Assembly (NCBI GenBank): GCA_963808315.1
Contig: CAWEFK010000010.1
Coordinates: forward strand, 275,756 to 339,755
From: Palsa-504 sp963808315
GTDB lineage: Bacteria; Actinomycetota; Actinomycetes; Streptosporangiales; Streptosporangiaceae
Length of the DNA: 64,000 nucleotides
Reading direction: 5' to 3'
The notes under the pieces are model-generated. The model was not told the DNA's origin and did not search any database. It saw only the letters and a list, made by a program, of their open reading frames with translations. Every line of letters begins with the position of its first letter. The stretch's first letter is position 1. Of the stretch, positions 47,706 to 56,898 are shown piece after piece. The position numbers and the translations under genes are program-made.

Positions 47706-48472
47706 GCGGGCCTGGCGGCGGTTCCGTCACGGACCCGCATGACGGACTGGCGGACTGGGCCTGCCGCACAGCCGAGCGGCTGCCGACCGGCGATGTCTGC
47801 CGCCTGGCCGAAGCCGCAGCTGCGGGCGGGCCGGGCGTCCGGCAGTTGCGGGCCACTAGCGGTTCCGTGATTTTGCGGGACGCGTGCGACCAGCTATTGC
47901 ACCGGCTTGGCTATGCCGAGCCGGCCTACCTGGCAGGTCTGCTCACGGGCACGGCCCGGGCCGTCGAGCGGGCCCGGCGGCATCAGTCGGTGTCGGTCGT
48001 CTGGACTGGCCCGGAATCCGGTGTGTCGTCATCGCGGCTGACCGCGGCAGCCGTGATCGAGCTAATCAACGCGGCACGGTCAGAGATCCTGCTCGTCAGC
48101 TATGCGACCTACACCGAGCCTTCGATCAGCACTGCATTGTCGGCCGCCGTCGCCCGTGGCGTAGCAGTCACGCTGCTAGCCGAACGCCACGAGGACAACC
48201 CGTCCTACACGGCGCTGGGCACCCCCTTCCCGGGCCTCGACGCACTTCGTCTGCACTGGCCTGCCGGGTCCCGCCCGCCCGGCGCGGCGTTGCACGCGAA
48301 GATCATCGTGGTCGACGACCAGGTCGCGCTCGTCGGCAGCGCGAACCTCACCAGTCGAGCCATGGAGTCCAACCTCGAATGCGGCATCCTCATCCGCGGC
48401 GGCCCCCAGCCCCGCGCCATCCGCGACCACATCACCGGCCTGCACGCAGCAGGGCTACTGCTTCGACTGTGA
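47702..48472 (+). CDS. drmC: DISARM phospholipase D-like protein DrmC
   Basis: A 256-residue PLD-superfamily protein with one clear HKD motif (HAKIIVVDDQVALVGSANLT) followed by SNLECGILIRGG. The single motif implies a dimeric active site, as in PLD-family nucleases. GTG 47702 overlaps the drmB stop. It closes the operon; drmC is the component whose loss affects protection least in studied DISARM systems. Confidence 0.9.
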   Translation: MSGPGGGSVTDPHDGLADWACRTAERLPTGDVCRLAEAAAAGGPGVRQLRATSGSVILRDACDQLLHRLGYAEPAYLAGLLTGTARAVERARRHQSVSVVWTGPESGVSSSRLTAAAVIELINAARSEILLVSYATYTEPSISTALSAAVARGVAVTLLAERHEDNPSYTALGTPFPGLDALRLHWPAGSRPPGAALHAKIIVVDDQVALVGSANLTSRAMESNLECGILIRGGPQPRAIRDHITGLHAAGLLLRL

Positions 48473-48674
48473 GATCTTCAGGAAGCCTGGCCTTGCGACT
48501 GCCGCCGGCCAGCCACTTCTGCCAGCGCAGGTCGAGCCCCTGCCGCAGGGCCATCTAGCAAGACTCGCCTCGCGAACAAGCCATATCGTGGCGCCGACGT
48601 TCGTTGCGCACCAGACATTCCCGGCGAGCAACTCAAGCAGCCTTGATCAAGCATCGGCCGACATACGCGCCATT
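48473..48674. other. Intergenic
   Basis: No supported gene between drmC and the IS1595 target duplication. Confidence 0.35.
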
Positions 48675-48682
48675 AGCAATAT

Positions 48683-49801
48683 CTGGGATATTTACTTAAC
48701 CGGAGTGGAATCGGTAGCTGCAGCTGGAGTTCGCCCGTTCTCCATGGCGGTTCGCCGCTGGCCGGTCCAGGCTTGGCGGGTGACCCAAGCCCCAAGTTGC
48801 CGGTGCCGGGCGCGGCTTCTTGCCGGCGAGCAGGTCCTGGAAGCGGACCGGATCATGCCCGGTGGCTAGCTCCAGCACACGGTAGAAGACCAGGCCGCGG
48901 CTGCGTGAGCTGCGCCGGTTGAAGCGGAAGACGAACTCGTTGAGGTAGGCGGGCAGGTGGGCCTCGTCTACCGAGCCCTGGTGGGTGCCCAGCAGCCATC
49001 GCTTGGCCAGCTCGGCGACGCGGTGCACGTTCGGCAGCAGCTCACCGGGATCTTCGCCGCGGGCGCGGGCGGCACGCTGGCTGCGGCGTTCGCGGGTGTA
49101 GCCCAGGCTCCGCAGCCCGCTGTAGCCCTGCCACGCGTCGGTGATGACGGTGCTGCCCGGCTCGACGGCGCCGGTGATGAACGGGTTCAGCGATTCAGCT
49201 GAGGCATCGGCCAGCACCGCCATCCGGCAGCGGCCGATCCCCCGCGGCGGGCCGACCTCGACCGCGATGCCGGTGAGCACCTTCTTGCCCTTGGCCCGGC
49301 CGCCGCGCAGCCCCGGCTCCGGGCCGCCGATGAACGTCTCGTCCACCTCCACCGTCCGGGACAGCCGGTCCCGGCCCGGCCGCACCAGCACCGACCGCAG
49401 CCGGTGCAGCATCGCCCACGCGGTCGGGTAGGAGCCGATCTCCAGCGACCGCTGCAGGCTCTGCGCCGAGATGCCGTCTTTCTGGGTGGCGAACAGCCAG
49501 CAGGCGGTGAACCACACCGTCAGCGGCGTGCGCGTGCGGTCGAAGATCGTGCCCGCCGTCACCGAGGTGCGCCCATGGCAGCCAGCGCACTCACGCCGGC
49601 CATCACCCAGCTGCCAGCCCCCGGCATGACCGCAAGACGGGCAGGTGAAACCACCCGGCCAACGTACCCAGTCCAGGTAGTCCAGGCAGTCCGCATCGGT
49701 ACGGAACCAGGCCTGGAACTCGCCAGTCGACCTCGGGTAATGGGTGCCGACACTCGGCTGCTCCATGCCCAGAGCCTACTCAGGTTAACTAAATATCCCA
49801 G
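48683..49801. mobile_element. IS1595-family insertion sequence, complete
   Basis: A 1119-bp element with 24-bp terminal inverted repeats: CTGGGATATTTACTTAACC... at 48683-48706 and its complement ending at 49801, differing at two positions. AGCAATAT is duplicated directly outside both ends (48675-48682 and 49802-49809), the 8-bp target duplication typical of IS1595. Intact ends, intact transposase and exact duplication indicate a recent insertion. Confidence 0.9.
48696..49766 (-). CDS. IS1595 family transposase
   Basis: A 356-residue intact transposase. It has an N-terminal zinc ribbon (FTCPSCGHAGGW, RRECAGCHGRT), then the ISXO2-type DDE domain: VEVDETFIGG, STVITDAWQGYSGL and NEFVFRFNRRSSRSRG. 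The stop codon lies within the left terminal inverted repeat, so the last residues are encoded by the transposon end itself. ATG at 49766 is just inside the other end. Confidence 0.92.
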   Translation of the reverse strand: MEQPSVGTHYPRSTGEFQAWFRTDADCLDYLDWVRWPGGFTCPSCGHAGGWQLGDGRRECAGCHGRTSVTAGTIFDRTRTPLTVWFTACWLFATQKDGISAQSLQRSLEIGSYPTAWAMLHRLRSVLVRPGRDRLSRTVEVDETFIGGPEPGLRGGRAKGKKVLTGIAVEVGPPRGIGRCRMAVLADASAESLNPFITGAVEPGSTVITDAWQGYSGLRSLGYTRERRSQRAARARGEDPGELLPNVHRVAELAKRWLLGTHQGSVDEAHLPAYLNEFVFRFNRRSSRSRGLVFYRVLELATGHDPVRFQDLLAGKKPRPAPATWGLGHPPSLDRPAANRHGERANSSCSYRFHSG

Positions 49802-49837
49802 AGCAATATTATCGAGCAGGTGTTTGATTCAACTCCC

Positions 49838-49972
49838 GAAGCCACGGTGAAGACGCTGCAACGGATGAACGGCCACGTCTGGCTGATGTCTCATAACCCG
49901 GCATACCAGCCGATCCCAGCAGACGACGCCACCATCTTGGGCAAGGTCGTCGCCGTCGTACGCCCCGCCTAG
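49838..49972 (+). pseudogene. 3' fragment of a lexA-like gene
   Basis: EATVKTLQRMNGHVWLMSHN and PAYQPIPADDATILGKVVAV match the end of LexA, including the catalytic-lysine region ATVK. The HTH and catalytic serine are absent. The frame runs upstream through the IS1595 target site without further similarity. The stop TAG overlaps a CCTAGGTCAG sequence that is also found at the Tn7-like tniQ 3' end. Confidence 0.65.
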
Positions 49973-49978
49973 GTCAGA

Positions 49979-50192
49979 CTGAACCGATATCGCGTTTGAG
50001 TCGATCCTTTCCACGGGCTGGCCGGATCGCTGAAGGGCAGCGAGTACTTGCTCGCCGAGTGCCGTCGGGCTCATGGGCCGAGCACGATGTCGTATTCGGC
50101 GGCCAGCCGCGTCAAGGTCTGCCGGAGAAGCCGGCCTGCTTCGCGATGTCGTAGAGCGACTGATGCTGGTGAACGTAGTGGAGGCTGATCGC
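49979..50192 (-). pseudogene. tniQ 3' relic with internal deletion
   Basis: On the minus strand HQHQSLYDIAKQAGFS (near 50135-50185) and MSPTALGEQVLAA (50036-50074) match RYVDQHQSLYDIAKRTGFS and MSPTALGEQVLAA of the TniQ at 57081-59792, but the ~150 residues between them are missing. It is more diverged than repeat copies A and B, so it is an older event. Confidence 0.7.
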
Positions 50193-50219
50193 TACCGGGT
50201 CGGCGCACGGAGCCCGGTA

Positions 50220-51356
50220 ATGTCTTCGGCTATGCGATCGTGGTTGATACGCGGCGTGGTGGCGTCTGGTGCTGTTGGCATGGCCAGCGCGGTCTACCAG
50301 GTGGCTGCCGAGGCCCGTGACCGGCGGCGGTTCCCGCCGCCTGGGCGGCTTGCCGACGTCGGCGGCCGGTTCCTGCACCTGCTGGAAGCCGGCACCGGAT
50401 CCCCCGCGGTGGTCATCGTGCCCGCCATCGGCGGGAATGTGCTGGACTGGCTGGCCTTCCAGCGTGAGCTGGCCGGGGACATACGGGTGTGCGTGTACGA
50501 TCGCGCGGGGTTCGGGTGGAGCGACCCCCCGCCACGCGGACGGCGGACCTTCAACGACATGGCCGATGAACTGCGGCAAGGCCTAGCCGGCGCCGGAATC
50601 GCACCGCCCTACGTGCTGGTGGGCCACTCGATCGGCGGGATCATCGCGCGGCGCTTCACGGTACGCCACCGCCATGACGTAGCCGGATTGGTGCTGATCG
50701 ATTCCAGCCACGAGGACCAGACGCTTCGGCGCCGGGCGGAGGGATGGTGGCGCGGGGCGCCGCGCATGTTCTGGTACGCGCTGCGGCGCCGGGTGCAAGT
50801 TCTCGGCCTGCGCCGCTTGGCGGTACAGGCGGGATTCAGCGAGCTGAACGCCGAGATCGCCCGCGACGTCCCGCCAGCGTTTGCCGCCGCGGCCCGCGCA
50901 ATTAACCTGACGGCACGGCACCGGCGAGCCGTAACCCACGAGATAATGCTCATAGCCAGGTCACACGGCCAGCCGCCAGAACTCAGCGACCTGCCCCTGA
51001 CGGTCCTGACAGCAGCTGCGCGGGACGCTACCTGGATGCAGATGCAAGCCGAACTCGCCAAGCTGTCCACGGCGAGCCGGCACATGATCGCCGCCCACGG
51101 CGGCCACTACCTCCAGCGTGACGAGCCGGACCTGGTCGCCTCAGCCATCCGTGATCTGATATCACGCATCCGGAAACCAGCTACATCCTTACCTTGTACC
51201 GACGCCTTCTCCGGAGGCAGTCCGGGGACACCATCGGGAGATAGGGTCTCGTCTCAACTACCTAAATGGTGGTTATGCACGCCGCCTATCCGTAGAGGCC
51301 ACTATGCAGCTCTAGAGAGCTGTTTTAGGCGACACTCCGACGTGGCTTGGACCTAG
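50220..51356 (+). CDS. Alpha/beta hydrolase with transposon-derived C-terminus
   Basis: A hydrolase of the alpha/beta fold: N-terminal hydrophobic segment (RSWLIRGVVASGAVGMASAV, possible anchor), oxyanion region VIVPAIGGNVLDW, YDRAGFGWSDPPPRGR, nucleophile elbow GHSIGG, and histidine in AAHGGHYLQRDEPD. The catalytic domain is complete by residue ~320. From 51176 the frame enters the Tn7-like end repeat, giving a foreign Ser/Pro/Arg-rich tail of ~60 residues before the stop at 51356. Start ATG 50220; an ATG at 50232 is also possible. The enzyme could still be active. Substrate unknown. Confidence 0.8.
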   Translation: MSSAMRSWLIRGVVASGAVGMASAVYQVAAEARDRRRFPPPGRLADVGGRFLHLLEAGTGSPAVVIVPAIGGNVLDWLAFQRELAGDIRVCVYDRAGFGWSDPPPRGRRTFNDMADELRQGLAGAGIAPPYVLVGHSIGGIIARRFTVRHRHDVAGLVLIDSSHEDQTLRRRAEGWWRGAPRMFWYALRRRVQVLGLRRLAVQAGFSELNAEIARDVPPAFAAAARAINLTARHRRAVTHEIMLIARSHGQPPELSDLPLTVLTAAARDATWMQMQAELAKLSTASRHMIAAHGGHYLQRDEPDLVASAIRDLISRIRKPATSLPCTDAFSGGSPGTPSGDRVSSQLPKWWLCTPPIRRGHYAALESCFRRHSDVAWT

Positions 51357-51583
51357 GTCAGCCCGAGATGACGCCGCGCTTGAGCCGGCCCCAGCGGGAC
51401 CGGGTTGGGGTGGCTGAACGGCCCACCGATTTTCGACAGGCTGGCCTGGTGAAAGGCAGCGAGGACTTGCTCACCGAGCGCCGTCGGACTCATGGGCCGC
51501 CCACGTTCGCCACGTTTTCAGTAGGGGTCCTCCGATGTCACGTTCTAGGCGGCTGATCTGAGTGACCAGCGTCGGCTGTGTGA
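51176..51583. repeat. Tn7-like end, copy A (408-bp direct repeat)
   Basis: Identical to 56899-57304 except two 1-bp insertions (near 51378 and 51521). It contains the TAGGGTCTC end motif at 51244 and the last ~75 codons of tniQ, frameshifted here. On the right it is cut by the IS1634 element, on the left it is fused to the hydrolase gene. Confidence 0.92.
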
Positions 51584-53235
51584 CCTGAGTTGGGCCATCC
51601 TAGTGCGCAAGTCGGTCGGGGCGGTTGATGGCGTCGAGGGCTTGGCGCAGGTCGTCGGGGATAGGGTCGGCAGCGGTGATGGTCTGCCGTCCTGCCCGGA
51701 TCCCGATGGTGCGGTATCGGCGGGCTGTCTTGACGAATTTCCTGGTTGACCAGCCGGTTCGCGCTTCTATCCACCTGGTGACGGCGAGGGCAGCGAAGAC
51801 GATGCTCAGGTGGGCCTCGATGGAGTCGCGCTTGCGGTGGTAGATCGGCCTGGCCTGCAGGTCCGACTTCGACATCCGGAAGCTTTTCTCGATCCGCCAG
51901 AGCTCGTGGTAGGAGCTGATGACGAAGCCGGCGGTGACCGGTTCCCCGTCCGGGGTGGCGGCAAGGTTGGTCTTGTAGCCCTTGATCCCGGCCAGGGTCC
52001 TCGCCTTGGCCTCGAGCTCGCGGTTGACGCTCTTGACCGCTCCGTCGAGCTGGATGAACCGGTTGCGCTTGACCGGAGCGAGGCCGGCGACGGCTTTCGC
52101 GGCCTTGGCGACCTGCTCGTCGATCCCGCGCAGCGTCCGCCGGGCGCGGTCGGCGCGGTACTGGTAGTAGATAACCTGGTCACGGCGCTTGTCCTTCGGC
52201 CCGGCGGGCCAGGTCTGGGTGAAGACGTGCCCGTCGGGGATCTCCTCGCCAGGATGCTCCCGCCGCCAGGTGCCGATGACATAGGGGACGTCGGGGACCT
52301 TCATGCCGAGGATGAACGACAGGCCTGCGGCCTCGATCGCCTTCATGTTCGCGTCGGAGATCATGCCCGCGTCCGCAACGACCGTGACGTCGGGGAGCTG
52401 GTGGGCGGCCATGAACTCCTCGATGACCGGCAGCATCGTCTTGGTCTCGGCCCGGTTGCCCTCGAAGGCCGAGAGCATGAGCGGGAACCCGGACTGGTCG
52501 GTGAGCAGGCCGATCGTGATCTGCGGCTCCAGCCGCCTCTCCTTGGAGAAGCCGGGCTCGCGGAAACCGTCACCCTGGTCCGTCTCGAAATACAGCGTGC
52601 TGACGTCGTAAAGGACCAGGCTGGCCGGGCCGAGGCGGGCGTGCGCGGCGCACGTTTCCGACAACCGCTGCCGCCACTCCTGCTCTGCATAGGCCGGCAG
52701 GCGCCGCTTCAGGGTGCGGTAGGACGGCGGCGTCACCCCTGCCTCGTCAAGGACCCGCAGGCTGTCGAGCTTGCTGGATGGCTCGATGATCCTGGCCAGC
52801 ACCAGGTGCCGGAACACCTCGTCCCCGCCCGCCGCGTCCTCGAACCCAAGCACCCGGTAGGCCCGCTCCAGGGAATCCACCAGATGACTCATTTTCGAGG
52901 AGGTGATCGGCAGCGGCCCGCCGCCCGCAGGCTCCAGGCCCAGGCTGAGTTCCGGCTGCCCCGCGGCGATCCGCTGCTGCGCCGCCGCCTTCAGGGCCTC
53001 CAGCGCCGCCTCATCGTGCGCCGACCCGAGATGCTCGATCTTTCGCGACCCGCGACGCGAGGACCACACCACCTGCACTGCAGTCGCACCCGAGGCGGTC
53101 TTCACCGTCCGCATATACGGCACCCGGCCACTCTACGGCCCGCGCCTAGTGCGCAAGTTCAGCTCCGACAAACCGGAAACCACCAGGTCAGCGACCCGTG
53201 ATACCGGTCATAGTCAAATAGTGGCCCAACTCAGG
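51584..53235. mobile_element. IS1634-family insertion sequence
   Basis: CCTGAGTTGGGCCA at 51584-51597 is repeated in inverse at 53222-53235, bounding a 1652-bp element with one intact transposase. The flanks do not show a clear target duplication (GTGTGA on the left, GATTGTGA on the right), and the sequence right of it is not the continuation of tniQ, so a deletion or recombination followed insertion. Confidence 0.8.
51600..53123 (-). CDS. IS1634 family transposase
   Basis: A 507-residue intact DDE transposase of the IS1634 (IS4-superfamily) type. Catalytic acids are visible in LVLYDVSTLYFE, VTVVADAGMIS and LWRIEKSFRMSKSDL (the Y-(2)-R-(3)-E-(6)-K-like motif). ATG at 53123 (MPYMRTVKTASGAT). 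Lies entirely within the IS bounded at 51584 and 53235. Confidence 0.92.
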   Translation of the reverse strand: MPYMRTVKTASGATAVQVVWSSRRGSRKIEHLGSAHDEAALEALKAAAQQRIAAGQPELSLGLEPAGGGPLPITSSKMSHLVDSLERAYRVLGFEDAAGGDEVFRHLVLARIIEPSSKLDSLRVLDEAGVTPPSYRTLKRRLPAYAEQEWRQRLSETCAAHARLGPASLVLYDVSTLYFETDQGDGFREPGFSKERRLEPQITIGLLTDQSGFPLMLSAFEGNRAETKTMLPVIEEFMAAHQLPDVTVVADAGMISDANMKAIEAAGLSFILGMKVPDVPYVIGTWRREHPGEEIPDGHVFTQTWPAGPKDKRRDQVIYYQYRADRARRTLRGIDEQVAKAAKAVAGLAPVKRNRFIQLDGAVKSVNRELEAKARTLAGIKGYKTNLAATPDGEPVTAGFVISSYHELWRIEKSFRMSKSDLQARPIYHRKRDSIEAHLSIVFAALAVTRWIEARTGWSTRKFVKTARRYRTIGIRAGRQTITAADPIPDDLRQALDAINRPDRLAH

Positions 53236-53454
53236 GATTGTGACGGAGATATGGCGCGCGATATCCGCCTGATTGAGAGTCGACGGCGCATGCGGAGCCT
53301 GAGCATCACGCTGTAGCGAACATTCTGCGGCTCCGGGACCACCTGGGCAGGCTGGTTGGCATCCGGTTCATGAATCCCACTGCGCACGGTGACTAGTTAC
53401 TGCTCCTGAAAAACTCGCGTGGCGACCCGTGATCGCCACTGGTGCGGCCGGCAG
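53236..53454. other. Intergenic between IS elements
   Basis: No gene supported. Confidence 0.35.
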
Positions 53455-53495
53455 GATGGCCTCGATCCCTTGGGCTAGAAGGGATCGAGGCCATC
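53455..53495. terminator. 17-bp perfect hairpin at the start of a transposase fragment
   Basis: GATGGCCTCGATCCCTT (53455-53471) pairs perfectly with 53479-53495 across a 7-nt loop, ending one base before the GTG of the DUF772 transposase fragment. Such hairpins at IS ends block read-through transcription or hide the start site. Confidence 0.55.
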
Positions 53496-53718
53496 GTGTT
53501 CCGCACCTTAGGCGATCAGCCGTCACTGTGGGAGTCGCTGCTGCCGGAGGAGGTGCTGAGGCGTCCCGAAGAGCTGGCGCGGGTGGATGCGCTGCTGGAT
53601 GACCCGGCGTTCTTCGCCCCGTTCGCGCCATTTTTCGACCCGCGGCAGGGCAGGCCGTCCACGCCGGTGGAGTGCTATCTGCGGCTGATGCTCTTGAAGT
53701 TCCGCTACCGGCGTCGTG
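53496..53718 (+). pseudogene. DUF772 (IS1182/IS5-like) transposase N-terminal fragment
   Basis: From GTG 53496: FRTLGDQPSLWESLLPEEVL, DDPAFFAPFAPFFDPRQGRP, CYLRLMLLKFRYR, the N-terminal domain of IS1182-like transposases. It breaks off at about 53718, where RHS-like DNA on the other strand begins; the DDE domain is missing. Confidence 0.75.
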
Positions 53719-53729
53719 GCAGCACAGGC

Positions 53730-53900
53730 CCGGCCGACACAGCTCATTACCCCTGGGGTCATAGCTGTAGGTGCCGGTGACGTCGCCGACCTGGTTGGTG
53801 AGGAGACGGGTGGAGCCGAGCTGGTCGTGGAAGAGGTAGGTGGGAGGTGCCGTCGGCGGCGACGGTTTCGATGGGGAGACCGTCGGGTCCGTAGATACAG
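53730..53900 (-). pseudogene. RHS-repeat protein fragment
   Basis: On the minus strand IYGPDGLPIETVAADGT and, after one frame change, YLFHDQLGSTRLLTNQVGDV, GTYSYDPRGN, which is the conserved RHS core end before a polymorphic toxin tip. About 55 codons remain, truncated on both sides. Confidence 0.7.
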
Positions 53901-54116
53901 ATAAGGGCCTTGAACACCGCTATCAGTCAGTCCACGACAACGGTTCGAATTGCAAGTGGTTGACGTTCTTCATCAACGGTGGCAGCCTCAAAAGGCAAGT
54001 GGGTTCGCCCGTAACAAAGGCGGGCGGGTGGCGGCTGTTGCGCCGGTGAACCAAGGGTGCTTTTCTGCGGCCCCAGCGTCAGCTGTTGCCATCTCGCGGG
54101 GGAAGAGGCGAGCGCC

Positions 54117-56400
54117 ATGCCAGAGATCACGACCATCGCGGAGTTGGTTGACCAGGTGGGTTCGGTGATTACCTTCCCTGATCCCCTCGGGGAACTCCGC
54201 GAGCGCGGTTTCACCTTGGCACCCGACGTGCAGGCGAGGCTCGACGCGGCGGGTCCTCCAGCCCGGCTTGACCCGGCCGGGCGCCAGCAACTAGCCGCCT
54301 TGGCCGGCCGCCTAGGCCCGGTCCGTATCAGGGTTACCGGAGGCGCGCAGCCGAGTCTCCAGCCTCTTACCGCGTCGCTGGGCTACGACGTCACGGCCGG
54401 CCTGCGGTTCTCCGTGCTGAACGAGACGCTCGCCGCGCTCTCCGAGGGCCTGCGATACCCGCGCGAAGTGAACGCCGACATCCCGAGATCGCTCCTAGAC
54501 GCTTTGAGCGCTGATGTCCCCCCCGATGTCACTATCGGGCCATTGCGGCTTACCGCCCCGGCAACCGTATCCGCCATCGACGGCACTGATCATGTGTTGT
54601 TCGCGCAACAGTTCTCCCTGGACTTTCGCCGCACGTTCCGGTTCGGGCCCGGCGCGCCCCGGCAGGTCACCGTCAGCTCTCTCGACGCGACCGCCCGGCT
54701 AGGTGTCGAGATCAGCGCCAAGATTGTCAACGACACAATCCTGTTGGGCATCAATGCCCAGTTCCCCTCCGCCGGCGTCGACCAGCTCGTCCTGACCGTC
54801 GCGCCCGAGTCCCCGGTCCAGCCCCGGTCCCCAGAAGCGCTCAGCACTTTCGCCGCATCTATCGAGGTGTTTCTGCGAGATAACCTGATGACGCAGCTGG
54901 GCGATGCCATTTACTCCCTGTCACCCGTCATCCGGCTTCCGCTGCCGGAAGAAACCGATATCACGATCACCAATATCGGCGTACGCACCTTCAGCTCGCC
55001 GGATGGCGATGTCATCGTGGCCGCGGTGGATTTTGACACACCCGACCAGCCCGCCCCCGGAACCGGCGATCCCGCGACACTGGGCAACCCGTTCCGCCGG
55101 CGAGCCGAGCGAGCTGAACACGTACGTGCGCTTCACCGAGACAGCGTTGCGCAAAGTGGTCAAAGCCGCGCAGCGATCCGGAGCACTGGAGGACATCCTC
55201 CGCCAGGAATTTGACGACAGCCTGCGCGTTGACGGCGCTGACGTCCAGTTGGCACCGAACTTGGTCAAGCTCATTCTCGACGTGCGTAAGGTGGATGCCT
55301 GCCCGGTCTTGTTCGGCAGTATCGATATGGGCGCTCGCGTGACGGTTAGTATGAGCTTCTCCGTCTTTGAGGGCCGGGCCTATGTCACTGCCTCGACCGA
55401 CATCGACCTCGACAATACCGATGCCGCCGTCTGCGTGATCCTCAACCCGTTCGAGGTATTCTTCGCAGCGACCGGAATCTTCGTCGGCATGGCCCTCACC
55501 GCGAGTATCTTCCTCTGGAAGCTCGCCGAGGACAGTGCAGGACAGAGCTACTTCGACATCTTCTCGGCCATTTTTGATCCTCTTGAGCCGGTAACAGGCA
55601 CCGAAGTCCTGCCGGAAGCAGAAGCCATCCAGGCTCTTGTGAGCGAGGGCCGCCTGGAGGCACTGGGGGCGCTGACCCTGCGCCCGGACAACATCAATAC
55701 TTACGTCTACGCCCAGTTCATGCAGTCGGTTCCTCAGCCGCTGCCGGTACCCGGTGCTGGACAGGCGGGCCAGCCGCCGGCCCCCATCAACGATGCTGTC
55801 GTCCAGCTCATGGACCAGGATGTCCCGCCACCTGCCGGAGACGACGCGGAGCCGCCCGCCTACAGCCGCACGACAACAACGTCGGAGTCGACAGGTCCTG
55901 GATACACCACCGATACCACCACTACCACCACCGTCAGATTCCTTGCCCCGACCGCTGACCAGCAATTGGCGCGCGAGAAGACCGACGACCAAGGCCGGGT
56001 GCAGTTCGTGCTCACGCCCGCCGACCTCAGGAACACCGCGGGGGAGGTGGAAACCATCGTCGAGACCCAGGTCACCAGGAGGACCGCGACATCGGCGGCG
56101 GTGGGAGAGCCGACAACGAGGATCACGCGCCGGGGGCTGCCTGAGAACCTGCCAGATGTCTACTTCCGGGTTACCCCGCCCGACGGGCCGGCGTTCGACA
56201 CCCGCCAGTTCGACAACGGCCTCGTGATCAACCTGCGCAGCCGGCGGATTGGAACGGCGGCCGCACCGCTGGTCTTCCTTACCGGAACGCAGAGACCAGT
56301 CGTGCGCGGTCGGAGCATGATCGCCCGACTCCTCGCACGGGTCGTCCGGCCACGCGCCGGACAGCAGCAGAGGGCCGGTGAGAGCGAAAATGCCCGGTAG
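54117..56400 (+). CDS. Unrecognised ~760-residue protein, one frameshift
   Basis: I do not recognise a family. ATG at 54117 follows a purine-rich GAAGAGG. The first part (54117 to about 55090) is beta-rich, with ITITNIGVRTFSSPDGDVIV; after a one-base shift the second part (about 55095-56400) has KVVKAAQRSGALEDILRQEF, one hydrophobic segment (FFAATGIFVGMALTASIFLW), then a Thr-rich stretch near residues 580-605 and a basic C-terminus. Coding bias is strong in both parts. It lies between two copies of the Tn7-like end, so it may be transposon cargo. Confidence 0.65.
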
Positions 56401-56805
56401 CTATCCCGGTGCGAGTTTCAGCCGGTCAGGTGATGGACCAGCCGGAGCCGTCGTGGCGGAGGCTCACGTCAGGCCATGTATGGCGGCTCGTTCCCCGGCG
56501 TGCTTCTCGCCGGGCGGCCGGTTCGACGCAGGGCTTGTCCTTGAGCGGGCCAGCAGGAGACCGGCTGGCCCGCTCGACATGCTCGCCGCGGCGAGCCTTG
56601 ACCGGGTTCGCGGTTCGGCCTGTTCGGCCAGGACGCGGGCCTCCCTCTCAGCCTTCCGAAATGCCTGCGGCTAGCGATGGCGCGTCCCTTCCCGCTCCCG
56701 CGTCTGCTAGGGCTGCCCGATCAGGACTGCCCATCCTGCGTGCCCCCGCCTCGCGAATACGCACCATTCAATAGGAATACGTATTCGGCGTTCCGCGTAC
56801 CCCTG
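56401..56805. other. Intergenic, no gene supported
   Basis: Frames here have no similarity or start signals. GAATACGTATTC at about 56776-56787 is a perfect 12-bp palindrome. Confidence 0.35.
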
Positions 56806-56898
56806 CGCTTAGTGCGCAAATCCGCCGCCGCCGAGCCGAGTACCCGCTGGTCAGCTTGCTGCGCCACCGCTCAGCGCCGAAACTTGGCCCAAGTCAGG
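56806..56898. mobile_element. Solo IS1634-like terminal sequence
   Basis: The stretch GCGCTTAGTGCGCAA ... GGCCCAAGTCAGG resembles the right end of the IS1634 element at about 53145-53235 (GCGCCTAGTGCGCAA ... GGCCCAACTCAGG) in length, order and end motif but not in every base. It abuts repeat copy B directly. Probably the leftover end of a related IS. Confidence 0.55.

Noticed and set aside
51810..53201. 463-codon plus-strand frame
   Set aside because: Antisense of the intact IS1634 transposase.
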